Counted from the first letter of the stretch, positions 1-9,376 are shown. The stretch: 64,000 nt of DNA from Pseudoteredinibacter isoporae (GCF_011602085.1 NZ_JAAONY010000001.1:1116001-1180000), one strand, 5' to 3'. Numbers and translations are program-made. Notes: generated by a model not told the origin, from the letters alone.

Positions 1-491
1 TTTCGGGCAGTGCGCATACGGTATTGCCTTTAAGCAAAGATCAACAGGCGATTCATTTGTACCTGGCCGATTTGCGAGCCGAAATCATGCCGGAAGACGG
101 ATTTCGCCCAGACCTGGCTTTTGCCGAGCTTGAAAGGCAAATGGATCTGCAACGTTATCCCCGCAGCAGCATTATTGTGGTCGGCAATGATGAAACCATG
201 ATGTCTCCAGCGGCTTTGAAGCCCTGGGGGCAAAGCCTGTTAAACATTCACTGGTCAACGAAGGCCCATAAACTGGATGAGGTTTATCAGCAACAGGGCT
301 TCCAGCAAATTCTAATGACAAACAGCCCGGAGGATGTGCACCAAATAAGCAAGCTGTTAAAACGACAGCAATTGAGTCAGGCCCAAGGAGAAGAAGATCG
401 TTGGCACGACGCCGGCTATCTGTTGCTTTGGCCGATGCTTTTTCTGGCATTGCTGTGGTTTCGCCGCGGTATGGTTTTGAGTTGGGCATAG
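1..491 (+). CDS. VWA-domain protein of the Bat operon (BatB-like), 5' end missing
   Basis: This is the C-terminal part of a gene that begins before the window; the frame is open from base 3, reading SGSAHTVLPLS, so the internal TTG at 24 is not a real start. The text resembles the end of a von Willebrand factor A domain, followed by a hydrophobic segment (GYLLLWPMLFLALLWF) and a short basic tail (RRG). That is the usual end of BatB-type inner-membrane proteins. Bat proteins are linked in the literature to aerotolerance and envelope stress, with no firm biochemical role. The TPR gene starts 3 bases after the stop and a BatD-like gene follows, which supports the assignment. Whether it is BatA or BatB cannot be settled without the missing half. 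Confidence 0.8.
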   Translation, partial: SGSAHTVLPLSKDQQAIHLYLADLRAEIMPEDGFRPDLAFAELERQMDLQRYPRSSIIVVGNDETMMSPAALKPWGQSLLNIHWSTKAHKLDEVYQQQGFQQILMTNSPEDVHQISKLLKRQQLSQAQGEEDRWHDAGYLLLWPMLFLALLWFRRGMVLSWA

Positions 492-494
492 ATC

Positions 495-1184
495 ATGTAT
501 TGGAAAGGTCGAAAGAGCATTGCGCGCATCAGGCTGTTATTCGATAGCAGCCTTGGTGTTTTGCTGCTCGTCTTTTTGTTGGCGCATGGTTTTGCTTATT
601 TTTCTCCCGAAAAAAATATCGCTGATATCTGGTGGAGTAAGGAGCAGCAGGCCGCCCAGAATTGGCAGCAAAAAAATTATCAAGCGGCGGCGCGACTCCT
701 GGAAGGCTCTTCCCTGGCTCCCTATGCGGCCTATGCCAGTGAGGATTTTACGAGCGCAGCTCGGGGGTTCGCACAGCAACACCATGCGGCTGCCTATTTT
801 GCTCTGGCGAACAGTCTGGCCCATCAGGAAAGCTATGACGAGGCTATTGTGGCGTATCGTATGGCGCTGGCACTTCAGCCGGATTGGCCGGCGGCACAGT
901 TCAATCGCCAGCTTGCGGATGTACTAAAAGACAAGCCTCGTCAACAAAGAGATCGAGAGCAGGATACCAAAAGTGATTTTGCGGCCGATGATGTTTCCTT
1001 TGATCTGGATAAGAAAAACAGCGATCAAGCTGTAGATGACGCTTTGGCAACAGGGGATCTAAGTGAACATTCTTTGAGAAAATTGTGGTTGCGCCAGTTA
1101 AATCGAAAACCTGTGGATTTTCTACAAAGGAAATTTGCCTACCAGTGGCAGCAACAAAAAAACGCCCATGAGGAGTCGCCATGA
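495..1184 (+). CDS. TPR protein of the Bat operon (BatC-like)
   Basis: A 229-residue protein with one N-terminal membrane segment (about residues 17-36, LFDSSLGVLLLVFLLAHGF) and a periplasmic part. Residues about 95-135 form a TPR-like pair of helices (AAAYFALANSLAHQESYDEAIVAYRMALALQPDWPAA). The C-terminal third is charged and looks unstructured. In many proteobacteria such a TPR is separate (BatC) or fused to BatB. Here it is its own gene, 3 bp behind the VWA gene and overlapping the next start by 4 bp (ATGA), so the three are translationally coupled. The TPR presumably mediates contacts within the Bat complex. Confidence 0.75.
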   Translation: MYWKGRKSIARIRLLFDSSLGVLLLVFLLAHGFAYFSPEKNIADIWWSKEQQAAQNWQQKNYQAAARLLEGSSLAPYAAYASEDFTSAARGFAQQHHAAAYFALANSLAHQESYDEAIVAYRMALALQPDWPAAQFNRQLADVLKDKPRQQRDREQDTKSDFAADDVSFDLDKKNSDQAVDDALATGDLSEHSLRKLWLRQLNRKPVDFLQRKFAYQWQQQKNAHEESP

Positions 1185-2572
1185 AAAAGCGTCTTCCTCA
1201 AATGTATTGCCGCTTCTTTATACTGACAATCTTGTGTGTTCTCAGTGCCAATTCTCTTGCAGTAGATACCTCGGCTGCCTTTGTGCGCATAAGTCTGTTG
1301 GGGGAAGGTCATGAGTTTCTTCAGGGGCAGGAACGTCAGCTGAGCGTAAAGCTGTATACCGAAACCTGGCTGCGCAAAGCACCCCGTTATCCAGAAATTA
1401 CGGTTGATGGTGCGTTGGTCGTTCGCCCTTTGTCCTTTGCAACTCATGGTCAGGAAACCATAGAGGCGCGGGACTATATTGTTCAGGAGCAGATTTATCG
1501 GATTTACCCCCAGCGCTTGGGTGCCTTCTATGTGGCACCAATTCAATTGTCGATGAGCCTTGCACGGTCCGGTCGTGCCGTGCAGCCCTTAATATTGCAC
1601 AGTAATGATTTGATCTTTACGGTCACAGAAAAGCGGGATGACCTGGTTGCCGATGAGGGGCAGCTGCAGGAAGAATATCGTTTGATTGCGGGCGAACGCT
1701 CGACAGTGCTTTCACCGGGTGACACCTGGTCTTTGGAGCCTGGTGATGTTGTCGAACGCAAAATAAGACTCACGGCAAAGCAGACGACGGCGGTGCTGTT
1801 GCCAGCTTTTACACAGTTGTTTAGTGAAAGCTATCGCAATGCTCCGTTTTTTGATGAGGCTCAATTCAGTCAACAGGACGTCACAGGTGGAAAGGTTTTT
1901 CGGCGAGTATCGCAACTGGATGATCGTGAAAACCGGGGTGAGTTTCTCGCGATAAGAGAAGAAATCTGGCGTTATGAATTCAATCAGCCGGGAGACTTCA
2001 CAATCCCCGCCTTGGCATTAAGTTATTGGGACAGCAGTGATGGGGCTCAGCAAATGCTGGCGCTGCCCGAACAAAAGATCAAACGAGTAGGTGTTTTTTC
2101 CCGGGCGAGCGTTGTTTGGCTTGGAATGTCGATCTTATTGGTGCTGATTGGATGGTGGTGTTTCAATCGTTTGGGCATTGGGCGCTGCTTGGCTTCAGTA
2201 TGGCGGCAGAATTTGAGGAAGCGAGCCAATCCTGAGCGAGAAGCCTGGCAGGCACTGTGTGCGTCGATTCGAGAGGCGGGGGGCAGCAAGGTTTATCAGC
2301 GCTTCCATCAGTGGTGGCGATTTTGGAAGATGGGCCCCGAGGGTTTCGACGCTCTGGTTACACATCGTTACGATCTGCTACCAAAATATCTGTCCACGCC
2401 CTATAGTCCAGATAACAGTGCTGGTAAAATGGCGGCTTTAAGCGCCATTGAACAGAGACAGTTAATCAATGAATTGCAAGAGCTCCGTGATTGTTTAAAA
2501 GGAGCCAGAAACCCCATAGCCACCGATAAGAACCTATGTTTGCCCCCGTTAAATCCACCTCCGAAGGTCTGA
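1181..2572 (+). CDS. BatD-like envelope protein
   Basis: A 463-residue protein with an N-terminal signal peptide (about residues 10-27, ending SANSLA), a long beta-rich periplasmic region, one membrane segment near residue 310 (VVWLGMSILLVLIGWWCF) and a cytoplasmic C-terminal tail of about 130 residues. This is the layout of BatD ('oxygen tolerance') proteins, and its place directly after VWA and TPR genes fits. The start overlaps the preceding stop by 4 bp. The family has no established enzymatic activity. Its last 37 bp overlap the start assigned to the cytochrome gene. Confidence 0.8.
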   Translation: MKKRLPQMYCRFFILTILCVLSANSLAVDTSAAFVRISLLGEGHEFLQGQERQLSVKLYTETWLRKAPRYPEITVDGALVVRPLSFATHGQETIEARDYIVQEQIYRIYPQRLGAFYVAPIQLSMSLARSGRAVQPLILHSNDLIFTVTEKRDDLVADEGQLQEEYRLIAGERSTVLSPGDTWSLEPGDVVERKIRLTAKQTTAVLLPAFTQLFSESYRNAPFFDEAQFSQQDVTGGKVFRRVSQLDDRENRGEFLAIREEIWRYEFNQPGDFTIPALALSYWDSSDGAQQMLALPEQKIKRVGVFSRASVVWLGMSILLVLIGWWCFNRLGIGRCLASVWRQNLRKRANPEREAWQALCASIREAGGSKVYQRFHQWWRFWKMGPEGFDALVTHRYDLLPKYLSTPYSPDNSAGKMAALSAIEQRQLINELQELRDCLKGARNPIATDKNLCLPPLNPPPKV

Positions 2573-4707
2573 CTTGTCTGCTGCAACATCTGCTTTGCGC
2601 TGTATTGTTGTTATGTGGGGTATCTTCACAAGCTCAATGGCTGGGCAGTGAGCAGTGTAAGCATTGTCACGAAAAAGAATACCAGCAGTGGCAGGGTTCC
2701 CATCACGATTGGGCAATGAAGCCCGCCGAAGCACCGTTCGTGCTGGGTAACTTTAATGATATAACTTTTGAGCATTTTGGGGATAAGAGCCGTTTCTATC
2801 GTGAGGGCAAAGATTATTTTGTAGAAACCCCAAATGCCCAAGGTAAGCAGCAGAGTTTCAAAGTGGCTTACACTTTTGGTTTTTACCCCTTGCAGCAATA
2901 TTTATTGCAACTGCCTAAAGGGCACTTGCAAGCCCTGACTATTGCCTGGGACTCTCGTCCCAAAACTGAAGGCGGGCAACGCTGGTTTCACCTTTACCCC
3001 AATGAACAAATCAGTGCGGACGATCCTCTTCATTGGACGGGTGCCTATTTCAATTGGAACAGCCGTTGCGCTGAATGCCATTCCACCAATCTGAAACGCA
3101 ATTATCAGCCAAAAGATCACAGCTATCAGACTCAGTGGTCCGAGATCAATGTGGCCTGTGAAGCTTGCCATGGTCCAGGAGAAGAGCATGTTAAGTGGGC
3201 GACGGCGGGTGTCGGTGGTGACGATAAAAAAATCAGTCGGCTTCATGCGAAGGGTCGTTGGATTCTGAATGTCGGTGAATCCATTGCCCGGCGTGAACAG
3301 GGACCACGAAAAGCCGGTGAGCAAAGTGAGCAGATCAGTGTTTGTGGCAGCTGTCATTCCCGCCGCCGTTTATTAAGCGAAAAACGCGTACATCATGCAG
3401 GTGAATCTTTCTCTGCACAGCATGCAATTCAGAGTCTGGTTGAGCCTATGTATCACCGGGATGGCCAGATACGCGATGAAGTGTTTGTGCTGGGCTCCTT
3501 TATGCAGAGCAAGATGTATCAGCACGGTGTGGAATGCAGCAATTGCCATGAGCCTCACAGTCTGCAATTGAAAGCACCCGGTAATGCAGTATGCAGTCAA
3601 TGCCATGTGCCCGCGGTTTATGATCAGCCCAAACATCATCGTCATCCGAAAGGCAGTGCCGGTGCGCAATGTGTGAACTGCCATATGCCGGAAACCACGT
3701 ATATGGTGGTTGATCCCCGTCGCGATCACAGCCTGAGAATTCCCCGTCCGGATTTAAGTGACGAATTGGGCAGCCCAAATGCTTGTGTGCAATGCCATCA
3801 GGATCGCAGTAATCAATGGGCGAGTGTGCATTTTAAAAACTGGTTAAAAGAGGCAGGCAAAGCGCTGCCTGAAAAGCCGGCTCTGGCGGAGACCGAGCCT
3901 CGTAAATTATTGTCTCGTTTGAGCCAGGAGCCACCGATTGTTGCAGCCAGTATTCTTGAGCGTTTGGCGCAAGCGCCAAGCAATCAATCCTTGTTGGTCG
4001 CGCAGTCACGTTTGCATCACGCTGAACCTCTGTTGCGCGAAGCTGCTGTGAATTTTCTGGCGGTCTTGCCATTGCCCCAGCGGGTTCAGGAATTGCTGGC
4101 CAGTTTGAACGAGCCGGAGATGGCTGTGCGGCTGGCGATTGCTCGGCAAACTTTGGGGGCGGATTTATCTGCGCTTGATAGTGAACAAAGTCAGGCATTA
4201 AAAGGTCTATGGCAGGACTATTGGCAAAGCTTGTTGTTTCATCAGGATACTGCCGCCGGCCAATTGAATTTGGGTTTGTATCATTTAGCCTTTGCTCAGC
4301 TCGACCTGGCTGAAAAAAGTTACCGAAAGGCTATCGTTATGGAACCATTGCACCTGGGTGCCCATTTAAATTTGGCAGACTTGTTGCGACAGCGCGGAAA
4401 AACCCAAGAGTCTTTAGGGTTATTGCAAAAAATAAGTCGTGCGTTGCCGCAAGCCGCAGCGGCGCAACATGCATTGGGTTTGGCATTGGTGCGCCATAAA
4501 CAATATTTGCCTGCCTTACAGGCTCTGGCGGAAGCGGCCAAACTTGAGCCAAATAATGGACGCTATCAATATGTTTACGCCGTTGCTCTACACTCAACCG
4601 GGCGAAGCAAAGAAGCCTTGCAGCAAATGCGTTTGATGGCGAAAAAGTCGCTGTTGGATGCTCAAGGGCAGCAGTTTTTACGGCAGCTTGAGCAAATCAA
4701 TCGATAG
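2536..4707 (+). CDS. Octaheme c-type cytochrome with C-terminal TPRs
   Basis: A 723-residue exported protein. Residues about 13-33 are a signal peptide (LLQHLLCAVLLLCGVSSQAQ). Eight CXXCH heme sites are visible: CKHCH, CAECH, CEACH, CGSCH, CSNCH, CSQCH, CVNCH and CVQCH, all in the first 430 residues, as in cytochrome c554-related multiheme proteins. After them come a HEAT-like helical stretch and TPR repeats (about 575-715, e.g. AEKSYRKAIVMEPLHLGAHLNLADLL). It probably carries electrons or acts as a scaffolded reductase in the periplasm; the substrate is unknown. The chosen start overlaps batD by 37 bp; an in-frame later start cannot be excluded. It may be cotranscribed with the Bat genes. 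Confidence 0.82.
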   Translation: MFAPVKSTSEGLTCLLQHLLCAVLLLCGVSSQAQWLGSEQCKHCHEKEYQQWQGSHHDWAMKPAEAPFVLGNFNDITFEHFGDKSRFYREGKDYFVETPNAQGKQQSFKVAYTFGFYPLQQYLLQLPKGHLQALTIAWDSRPKTEGGQRWFHLYPNEQISADDPLHWTGAYFNWNSRCAECHSTNLKRNYQPKDHSYQTQWSEINVACEACHGPGEEHVKWATAGVGGDDKKISRLHAKGRWILNVGESIARREQGPRKAGEQSEQISVCGSCHSRRRLLSEKRVHHAGESFSAQHAIQSLVEPMYHRDGQIRDEVFVLGSFMQSKMYQHGVECSNCHEPHSLQLKAPGNAVCSQCHVPAVYDQPKHHRHPKGSAGAQCVNCHMPETTYMVVDPRRDHSLRIPRPDLSDELGSPNACVQCHQDRSNQWASVHFKNWLKEAGKALPEKPALAETEPRKLLSRLSQEPPIVAASILERLAQAPSNQSLLVAQSRLHHAEPLLREAAVNFLAVLPLPQRVQELLASLNEPEMAVRLAIARQTLGADLSALDSEQSQALKGLWQDYWQSLLFHQDTAAGQLNLGLYHLAFAQLDLAEKSYRKAIVMEPLHLGAHLNLADLLRQRGKTQESLGLLQKISRALPQAAAAQHALGLALVRHKQYLPALQALAEAAKLEPNNGRYQYVYAVALHSTGRSKEALQQMRLMAKKSLLDAQGQQFLRQLEQINR

Positions 4708-4723
4708 TGGAATTGGAGACTTA

Positions 4724-5380
4724 ATGACATCTACATCGGATAAAGGGCTATTGGCAGGCAGCCAATTTGAGGCAGAAGACGTCGATGTTGTGAGCCAGGA
4801 ATGCGCCTATGGTGGCTTCTTTGAAATGCAACGTTGGACATTGCGTCATCGATTATTTTCAGGCGACTGGACAGAGGCTTTCCAAAGAGAGATTTTTCGC
4901 CGCGGCAATGCTGTTGCGGGAATTATTTACGACCCCTGGCGTGATGAAATTGCTCTGATAGAGCAGTTCCGAATTGGCGCCCACGATAGCCCTGCCGGGC
5001 CCTGGTGCCTGGAGGTCGTGGCAGGAATGATGGATAAGGACGGAGAGGCGCCAGAACAGGTGATGGCGCGTGAACTGGAGGAAGAAGCTGGCCTGAAAGC
5101 TCGGCATATGGAGTTTATCTGTCGCTATTTATCCAGTCCGGGAGGGACCGATGAAGAGGTTTTCCTCTATGCTTTGATGTGCGATTTGAGTGGCGCCGGC
5201 GGTGGAATTCATGGTCTCGATGAAGAGCATGAAGATATCCGCCTGCTGGTTTTTTCTGCGCAAGAGGTGTTTGCTGCTATGCTTAACGGAAGGATGAATA
5301 ACGCGGCGACTTTGATTGGTTTACAATGGTTGCAGATGCATCGTGAGCGACTCCGAAAAGAAGTCGCTAAACTGACGTAA
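4724..5380 (+). CDS. nudF: ADP-ribose pyrophosphatase NudF
   Basis: A 218-residue NUDIX hydrolase that splits ADP-ribose to AMP and ribose 5-phosphate. The NUDIX box is complete at about residues 102-125 (GMMDKDGEAPEQ then MARELEEEAGL). The open frame runs back to 4658, but the ATG at 4724 is preferred: it follows a GGAGAC ribosome-binding site and clears the upstream cytochrome gene, and the first 22 residues of the longer version are not family-like. It is the first gene of the conserved nudF-yqiB-cpdA-yqiA-parE group. Confidence 0.93.
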   Translation: MTSTSDKGLLAGSQFEAEDVDVVSQECAYGGFFEMQRWTLRHRLFSGDWTEAFQREIFRRGNAVAGIIYDPWRDEIALIEQFRIGAHDSPAGPWCLEVVAGMMDKDGEAPEQVMARELEEEAGLKARHMEFICRYLSSPGGTDEEVFLYALMCDLSGAGGGIHGLDEEHEDIRLLVFSAQEVFAAMLNGRMNNAATLIGLQWLQMHRERLRKEVAKLT

Positions 5381-5406
5381 AGCCGCCATAAGTTGAATAT
5401 ATTTTT

Positions 5407-5862
5407 ATGAAGTCCCGTTATAAAGTTGATCTTAAAGGCCTGCAGGCTGTGTGTGGTATGAACTATGCCAAGCTGCTTCGTTTGATGCCTGGGCGAGAGC
5501 AACGTGACAGTTGGGAATACAGTGCAAGTCCAAACGGGGCGCACACCATTACCATCCGAATTCTGGAGCGGGCACCTTACACGACAACCATTGCGGTAGA
5601 GCAGCAGGGTAAAATCAATAAGTGGTTGCAGGATTTGTCATTGGGCGTGCGAATTTATCACGATGCTGAAATGGCCGAGGTGGTGAATTGGGCGCAATAC
5701 CGACAATTTTTAGGGCGTTATCCCTACCCGAATAAAGATATGCATCAAATGGACGAAAAAACCCAGTTGAATCAATTCCTTTCGGATTGGTTGAGCCTGT
5801 GTATTGCACAGGGTCACAGTTTGGAATATCCAAACTTCACTAAACTGGGTGAAGGGATATAA
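5407..5862 (+). CDS. yqiB: YqiB-like DUF1249 protein
   Basis: A 151-residue cytoplasmic protein of the DUF1249 family, recognised from its overall pattern (YKVDLKGLQAVCGMNYAKLLRLMP near the N-terminus; a DARMAEVV-type stretch and QLNQFLSDWLSLC later) and from its position between nudF and cpdA, exactly as in E. coli. No biochemical function is established. No clear Shine-Dalgarno sequence precedes the ATG; the region upstream is AT-rich (ATATATTTTT). Confidence 0.85.
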   Translation: MKSRYKVDLKGLQAVCGMNYAKLLRLMPGREQRDSWEYSASPNGAHTITIRILERAPYTTTIAVEQQGKINKWLQDLSLGVRIYHDAEMAEVVNWAQYRQFLGRYPYPNKDMHQMDEKTQLNQFLSDWLSLCIAQGHSLEYPNFTKLGEGI

Positions 5863-5989
5863 AGTAAAATTTGAATTCTTGTGCCATATTTAAGGTTGCC
5901 GGGAATTATTAAGTTAGGGTTCAGTCGTTGGTGCTAAATTTGCTCCAAAGAACACGCCTGATGCTTGGGTGTAAAATAAAGGTAATGCG

Positions 5990-6802
5990 GTGATTCTACC
6001 CATTAATGCGGAACGTCCCACACGAATTCTGCATATAACAGATTGCCACTTAGGTGCTAAGTCCGGAGAAACATTGCTGGGCTTAAATGTTGAGGCCAGC
6101 TTTGTTGATGTGCTGGAGCACGCCCTTGTCCGTGAAGAAACCCCCGATCTGATTTTGGTGACTGGCGACATTGCCGGTCACGCTTCTGCCGAAGCTTACG
6201 AGCGCTTCAGTTATCATGTTGAAAAAGCCTTTCCGAATGTGCCCTACGTGTGTGTGCCAGGCAATCACGATACTCCTTCATTAATGGCCTCGGCATTTCC
6301 TGAATCGGCTTTGCCCAGATCGGTCGAATTGGGTGACTGGTTAATTGTGTTATTGGACTCAACCATTCCGAATTGCGAACACGGTAATCTGTGCGATGCC
6401 GAGCTGGATTTTTTGCAGCAGGCATTAGCGGATAATCGAGACAAGCACATTATCGTTTGCATGCATCATCAGCCGATGGCGGTTGGCTGTGACTGGATCG
6501 ATCAGTATCAGGTGGCCTCAGCCGATCGTTTTAAGGCATTGGTGGCTGAAGCCGGCAATGTTGAAGTGGTGTTGTGGGGACACATTCACCAGGTTTTTGA
6601 GAGTGTTATCGATGGTGTGCAATATATGGCCAGTCCATCGACCTGTATCCAATTCAAGCCCAATTCGGTGGATTTTGCCCTTGATCGCAAGATGCCGGGC
6701 TATCGCTGGTTCGAGCTGGCGGGAGAAGGGCAGTTTGGTACCCGGGTTGAGCGCATCAGCGAGCGAAATTACCCCATAGACTACAGCTCCAATGGCTATT
6801 AA
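5990..6802 (+). CDS. cpdA: 3',5'-cyclic-AMP phosphodiesterase CpdA
   Basis: A 270-residue class III cAMP phosphodiesterase of the metallophosphoesterase fold. The metal-binding blocks are all present: TDCHLG (about residue 17, the D-x-H block), GDIAGH (about 57), GNHDTP (about 87), CMHHQP (about 157) and WGHIHQ (about 196). It lowers cAMP and so tunes CRP-controlled genes. The start is a GTG preceded by AAAGGT. Upstream lies a 127-bp gap after yqiB that may hold its own promoter. Confidence 0.93.
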   Translation: MILPINAERPTRILHITDCHLGAKSGETLLGLNVEASFVDVLEHALVREETPDLILVTGDIAGHASAEAYERFSYHVEKAFPNVPYVCVPGNHDTPSLMASAFPESALPRSVELGDWLIVLLDSTIPNCEHGNLCDAELDFLQQALADNRDKHIIVCMHHQPMAVGCDWIDQYQVASADRFKALVAEAGNVEVVLWGHIHQVFESVIDGVQYMASPSTCIQFKPNSVDFALDRKMPGYRWFELAGEGQFGTRVERISERNYPIDYSSNGY

Positions 6803-6849
6803 TATCCTAGCCTTGGAACAGCGGCACAAGGCGGCTGTGCTTTAGGATA
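6803..6849 (+). promoter_or_regulatory. Stem-loop covering the yqiA ribosome-binding site
   Basis: TATCCTA at 6803-6809 can pair with TAGGATA at 6843-6849, and inside it ACAGC can pair with GCTGT. The right arm holds AGGA, the likely Shine-Dalgarno sequence of yqiA (ATG at 6855). The pairing is seen in sequence; that it regulates yqiA translation is inference. Confidence 0.4.
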
Positions 6850-6854
6850 CAAGA

Positions 6855-7451
6855 ATGCCCGCTCTGCTCTACATCCACGGATTTCTCAGCTCTCCCAATT
6901 CCTTTAAGGCCCTTCAGGTAAAAGACTGGTTGCAGCAGCACCGCCCCGATATCGAGTATCACTGTCCGTTTCTCACGGTTTATCCTGATCAAGTCCAGGC
7001 TGAACTGGATGCTTTGGTGGCGGATGTTCAGTCCAGAGGGCAGGATTTGTATTTGATGGGCAGTTCCATGGGGGGCTTTTGGAGCACCTATCTGGCGGAA
7101 CGCTACGACCTGCCAGCGCTGTTGATCAACCCGGCGGTACGACCTTCCATGCTGATGCCTGAATACATTGGCAAGCCATTGAAGAACTACCATACCGAGG
7201 ACCGCTACACGCTCGCAGCGGAGCATATCGAGCAATTGAAAGCGCTGCTGTCCGAGCACATTACGCGCCCTGAAAACTACTGGGTGTTGCTGCAAACTGA
7301 AGATGAAACCCTGGACTACCGACAAGCCGAAGCCCTGTATCAGGACGCCCGGCTGACCATTGAAGACGGTGGCGATCATGCCTTTCAGGGTTTTGAACGA
7401 TTTATCGAGCCGGGCATAGAATTCCTTGCCCAGCACTACCCGAAGGCCTAG
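6855..7451 (+). CDS. yqiA: YqiA-type alpha/beta-hydrolase esterase
   Basis: A 198-residue small esterase of the YqiA family. The N-terminus LLYIHGFLSSPNSFK, the nucleophile elbow GSSMGGFWSTYLAERY (Ser about 73) and the C-terminal DGGDHAFQGF (His about 175) with an upstream acid (ETLDYRQAE) form the expected catalytic triad. The physiological substrate is not known; E. coli YqiA acts on short acyl esters and acyl-CoA. It lies between cpdA and parE as in E. coli. Confidence 0.92.
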   Translation: MPALLYIHGFLSSPNSFKALQVKDWLQQHRPDIEYHCPFLTVYPDQVQAELDALVADVQSRGQDLYLMGSSMGGFWSTYLAERYDLPALLINPAVRPSMLMPEYIGKPLKNYHTEDRYTLAAEHIEQLKALLSEHITRPENYWVLLQTEDETLDYRQAEALYQDARLTIEDGGDHAFQGFERFIEPGIEFLAQHYPKA

Positions 7452-7492
7452 CGCCTCGACGATAATACAGAAGCAATAAGGATCCTGTATTT

Positions 7493-9376
7493 ATGGCAAA
7501 TTATAATGCCGAAGATATTGAAGTATTAACCGGCCTCGACCCCGTAAAAAAACGTCCGGGGATGTACACCGAAACCACTCGCCCAAACCATCTGGCACAA
7601 GAGATTATTGATAACTCGGTGGATGAAGCACTGGCGGGTCACGCCAGCCAAATTGAAGTGGTGTTGCACAAAGATCATTCCATGACCGTGACCGATGACG
7701 GTCGAGGCATGCCTGTCGATATCCACCCGGAGCAGGGCGCTCCCGGTGTGGAAGTGATTCTGTCTACGCTGCACGCCGGTGGTAAATTCAGTAACGATAA
7801 CTACCAGTTTTCAGGTGGTTTGCATGGTGTGGGGGTGAGTGTTGTTAACGCACTCTCCAAACAATTGCTGGTCACCATTCGCCGTGGCGGCGAAGTGCAC
7901 CAAATGGAATTTCGCGACGGTGACAAGCACAGCGATCTCGCCGTAATCGACAGCTGTGGTAAGCGTAATACCGGTACCGCCGTTAAATTCTTGCCCGACC
8001 CGCAGTATTTCGACTCCAATAAATTTTCCATCTCCCGTATGCGGCATGTTCTGCGTGCGAAAGCGGTTCTGTGCCCCGGATTAAAAGTTGTTTTTAAAAA
8101 TGAGCAAACCGGTGAAAAAGACGAATGGCATTATGAAGATGGCCTGCGTGATTATTTAAAAGCTGCAACCCAAGGTTGGGAAGTGCTGCCCTCTGATCCC
8201 TTCGTGGGCAGTTTCAGTGGTGATACCGATGCCGTCGACTGGGCCGTGCAGTGGTTGCCCGAAGGCGGCGAAATTACCCAGGAAAGTTATGTGAACCTGA
8301 TTCCAACGGCCCAGGGCGGTACCCATGTGAATGGTTTACGCTCAGGCCTGTTGGATGCCGTACGCGAATACTGTGAGTTTCGCAATCTTCTGCCGCGTGG
8401 TGTGAAACTGGCGCCGGACGACATCTGGAATAACTGCTGTTTTGTATTGAGCGCAAAAATGGCTGACCCGCAGTTTTCCGGTCAAACCAAAGAACGTTTG
8501 TCTTCCCGCGAAGCGGCCGCCTTTGTTTCCGGAGTGGCAAAAGACGCGTTTGGTTTATGGCTGAACCAGCACACTGAAGAGGGCGACAAGCTCGCGGAAT
8601 TTTGCATCAGCAATGCGCAAAAACGTGTTCGCTCCTCGAAAAAAGTCGCCCGTAAAAAAGTGACTCAAGGCCCGGCGTTGCCCGGCAAACTGGCGGACTG
8701 TTCCAGTGGTGAGCCTGAGCGTGGCGAATTGTTTCTCGTGGAAGGTGACTCGGCGGGTGGTTCTGCCAAGCAGGCCCGTGATCGAGAGTTTCAGGCCATC
8801 ATGCCGCTGCGCGGTAAAATTTTGAATACCTGGGAAGTCGACAGTTCTGAAATTCTGGCGTCCCAGGAAGTGCATGATATTTCTGTTGCCCTGGGCATTG
8901 ATCCAGGCAGTGATGATCTTTCCAAGCTGCGTTACCACAAAGTCTGCATTCTTGCGGATGCCGATTCCGACGGTTTGCACATTGCTACGCTGTTGTGTGC
9001 GCTGTTCCTGCGTCACTTCCGTCCAATGGTTGCGGCGGGGCATGTTTATGTTGCTATGCCTCCCTTGTACCGAATCGATGTGGGCAAAGACGTTTACTAT
9101 GCCCTCGATGAAGCAGAGAAAGCCGGTATTCTTGAGCGCATTAAAGCCGAAAAGAAAAAAGGCAAAGTGGGGGTTCAGCGTTTTAAAGGTCTGGGTGAAA
9201 TGAATCCGATGCAACTGCGCGAAACCACTATGGCGGTCGATACTCGCCGCCTGGTGCAATTGGTTCTCGATCCAGGCGACGATACCAATCAGGTAATGGA
9301 CATGTTGTTGGCCAAAAAGCGGGCGGGTGACCGTAAGGTCTGGTTGGAGGAGAAGGGTAATCTGGCGGACGTTTAG
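7493..9376 (+). CDS. parE: DNA topoisomerase IV subunit B (ParE)
   Basis: A 627-residue type IIA topoisomerase ATPase subunit. Visible: the GHKL ATP site (EIIDNSVDEALAGHA, DDGRGMPVD, GGLHGVGVSVVNALS), the transducer region and the TOPRIM domain (LVEGDSAGGSAKQARDR about 415; ILADADSDGLHI about 487), then QRFKGLGEMNP. The length and the lack of the long gyrase insert identify ParE rather than GyrB. With ParC it decatenates daughter chromosomes. parC is not in this window. The start follows AAGGAT. Confidence 0.97.
   Translation: MANYNAEDIEVLTGLDPVKKRPGMYTETTRPNHLAQEIIDNSVDEALAGHASQIEVVLHKDHSMTVTDDGRGMPVDIHPEQGAPGVEVILSTLHAGGKFSNDNYQFSGGLHGVGVSVVNALSKQLLVTIRRGGEVHQMEFRDGDKHSDLAVIDSCGKRNTGTAVKFLPDPQYFDSNKFSISRMRHVLRAKAVLCPGLKVVFKNEQTGEKDEWHYEDGLRDYLKAATQGWEVLPSDPFVGSFSGDTDAVDWAVQWLPEGGEITQESYVNLIPTAQGGTHVNGLRSGLLDAVREYCEFRNLLPRGVKLAPDDIWNNCCFVLSAKMADPQFSGQTKERLSSREAAAFVSGVAKDAFGLWLNQHTEEGDKLAEFCISNAQKRVRSSKKVARKKVTQGPALPGKLADCSSGEPERGELFLVEGDSAGGSAKQARDREFQAIMPLRGKILNTWEVDSSEILASQEVHDISVALGIDPGSDDLSKLRYHKVCILADADSDGLHIATLLCALFLRHFRPMVAAGHVYVAMPPLYRIDVGKDVYYALDEAEKAGILERIKAEKKKGKVGVQRFKGLGEMNPMQLRETTMAVDTRRLVQLVLDPGDDTNQVMDMLLAKKRAGDRKVWLEEKGNLADV

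Noticed and set aside
8555-9259. Long minus-strand open frame inside parE
   Set aside because: It is the mirror of strongly conserved ParE coding sequence; its protein has no recognisable pattern.
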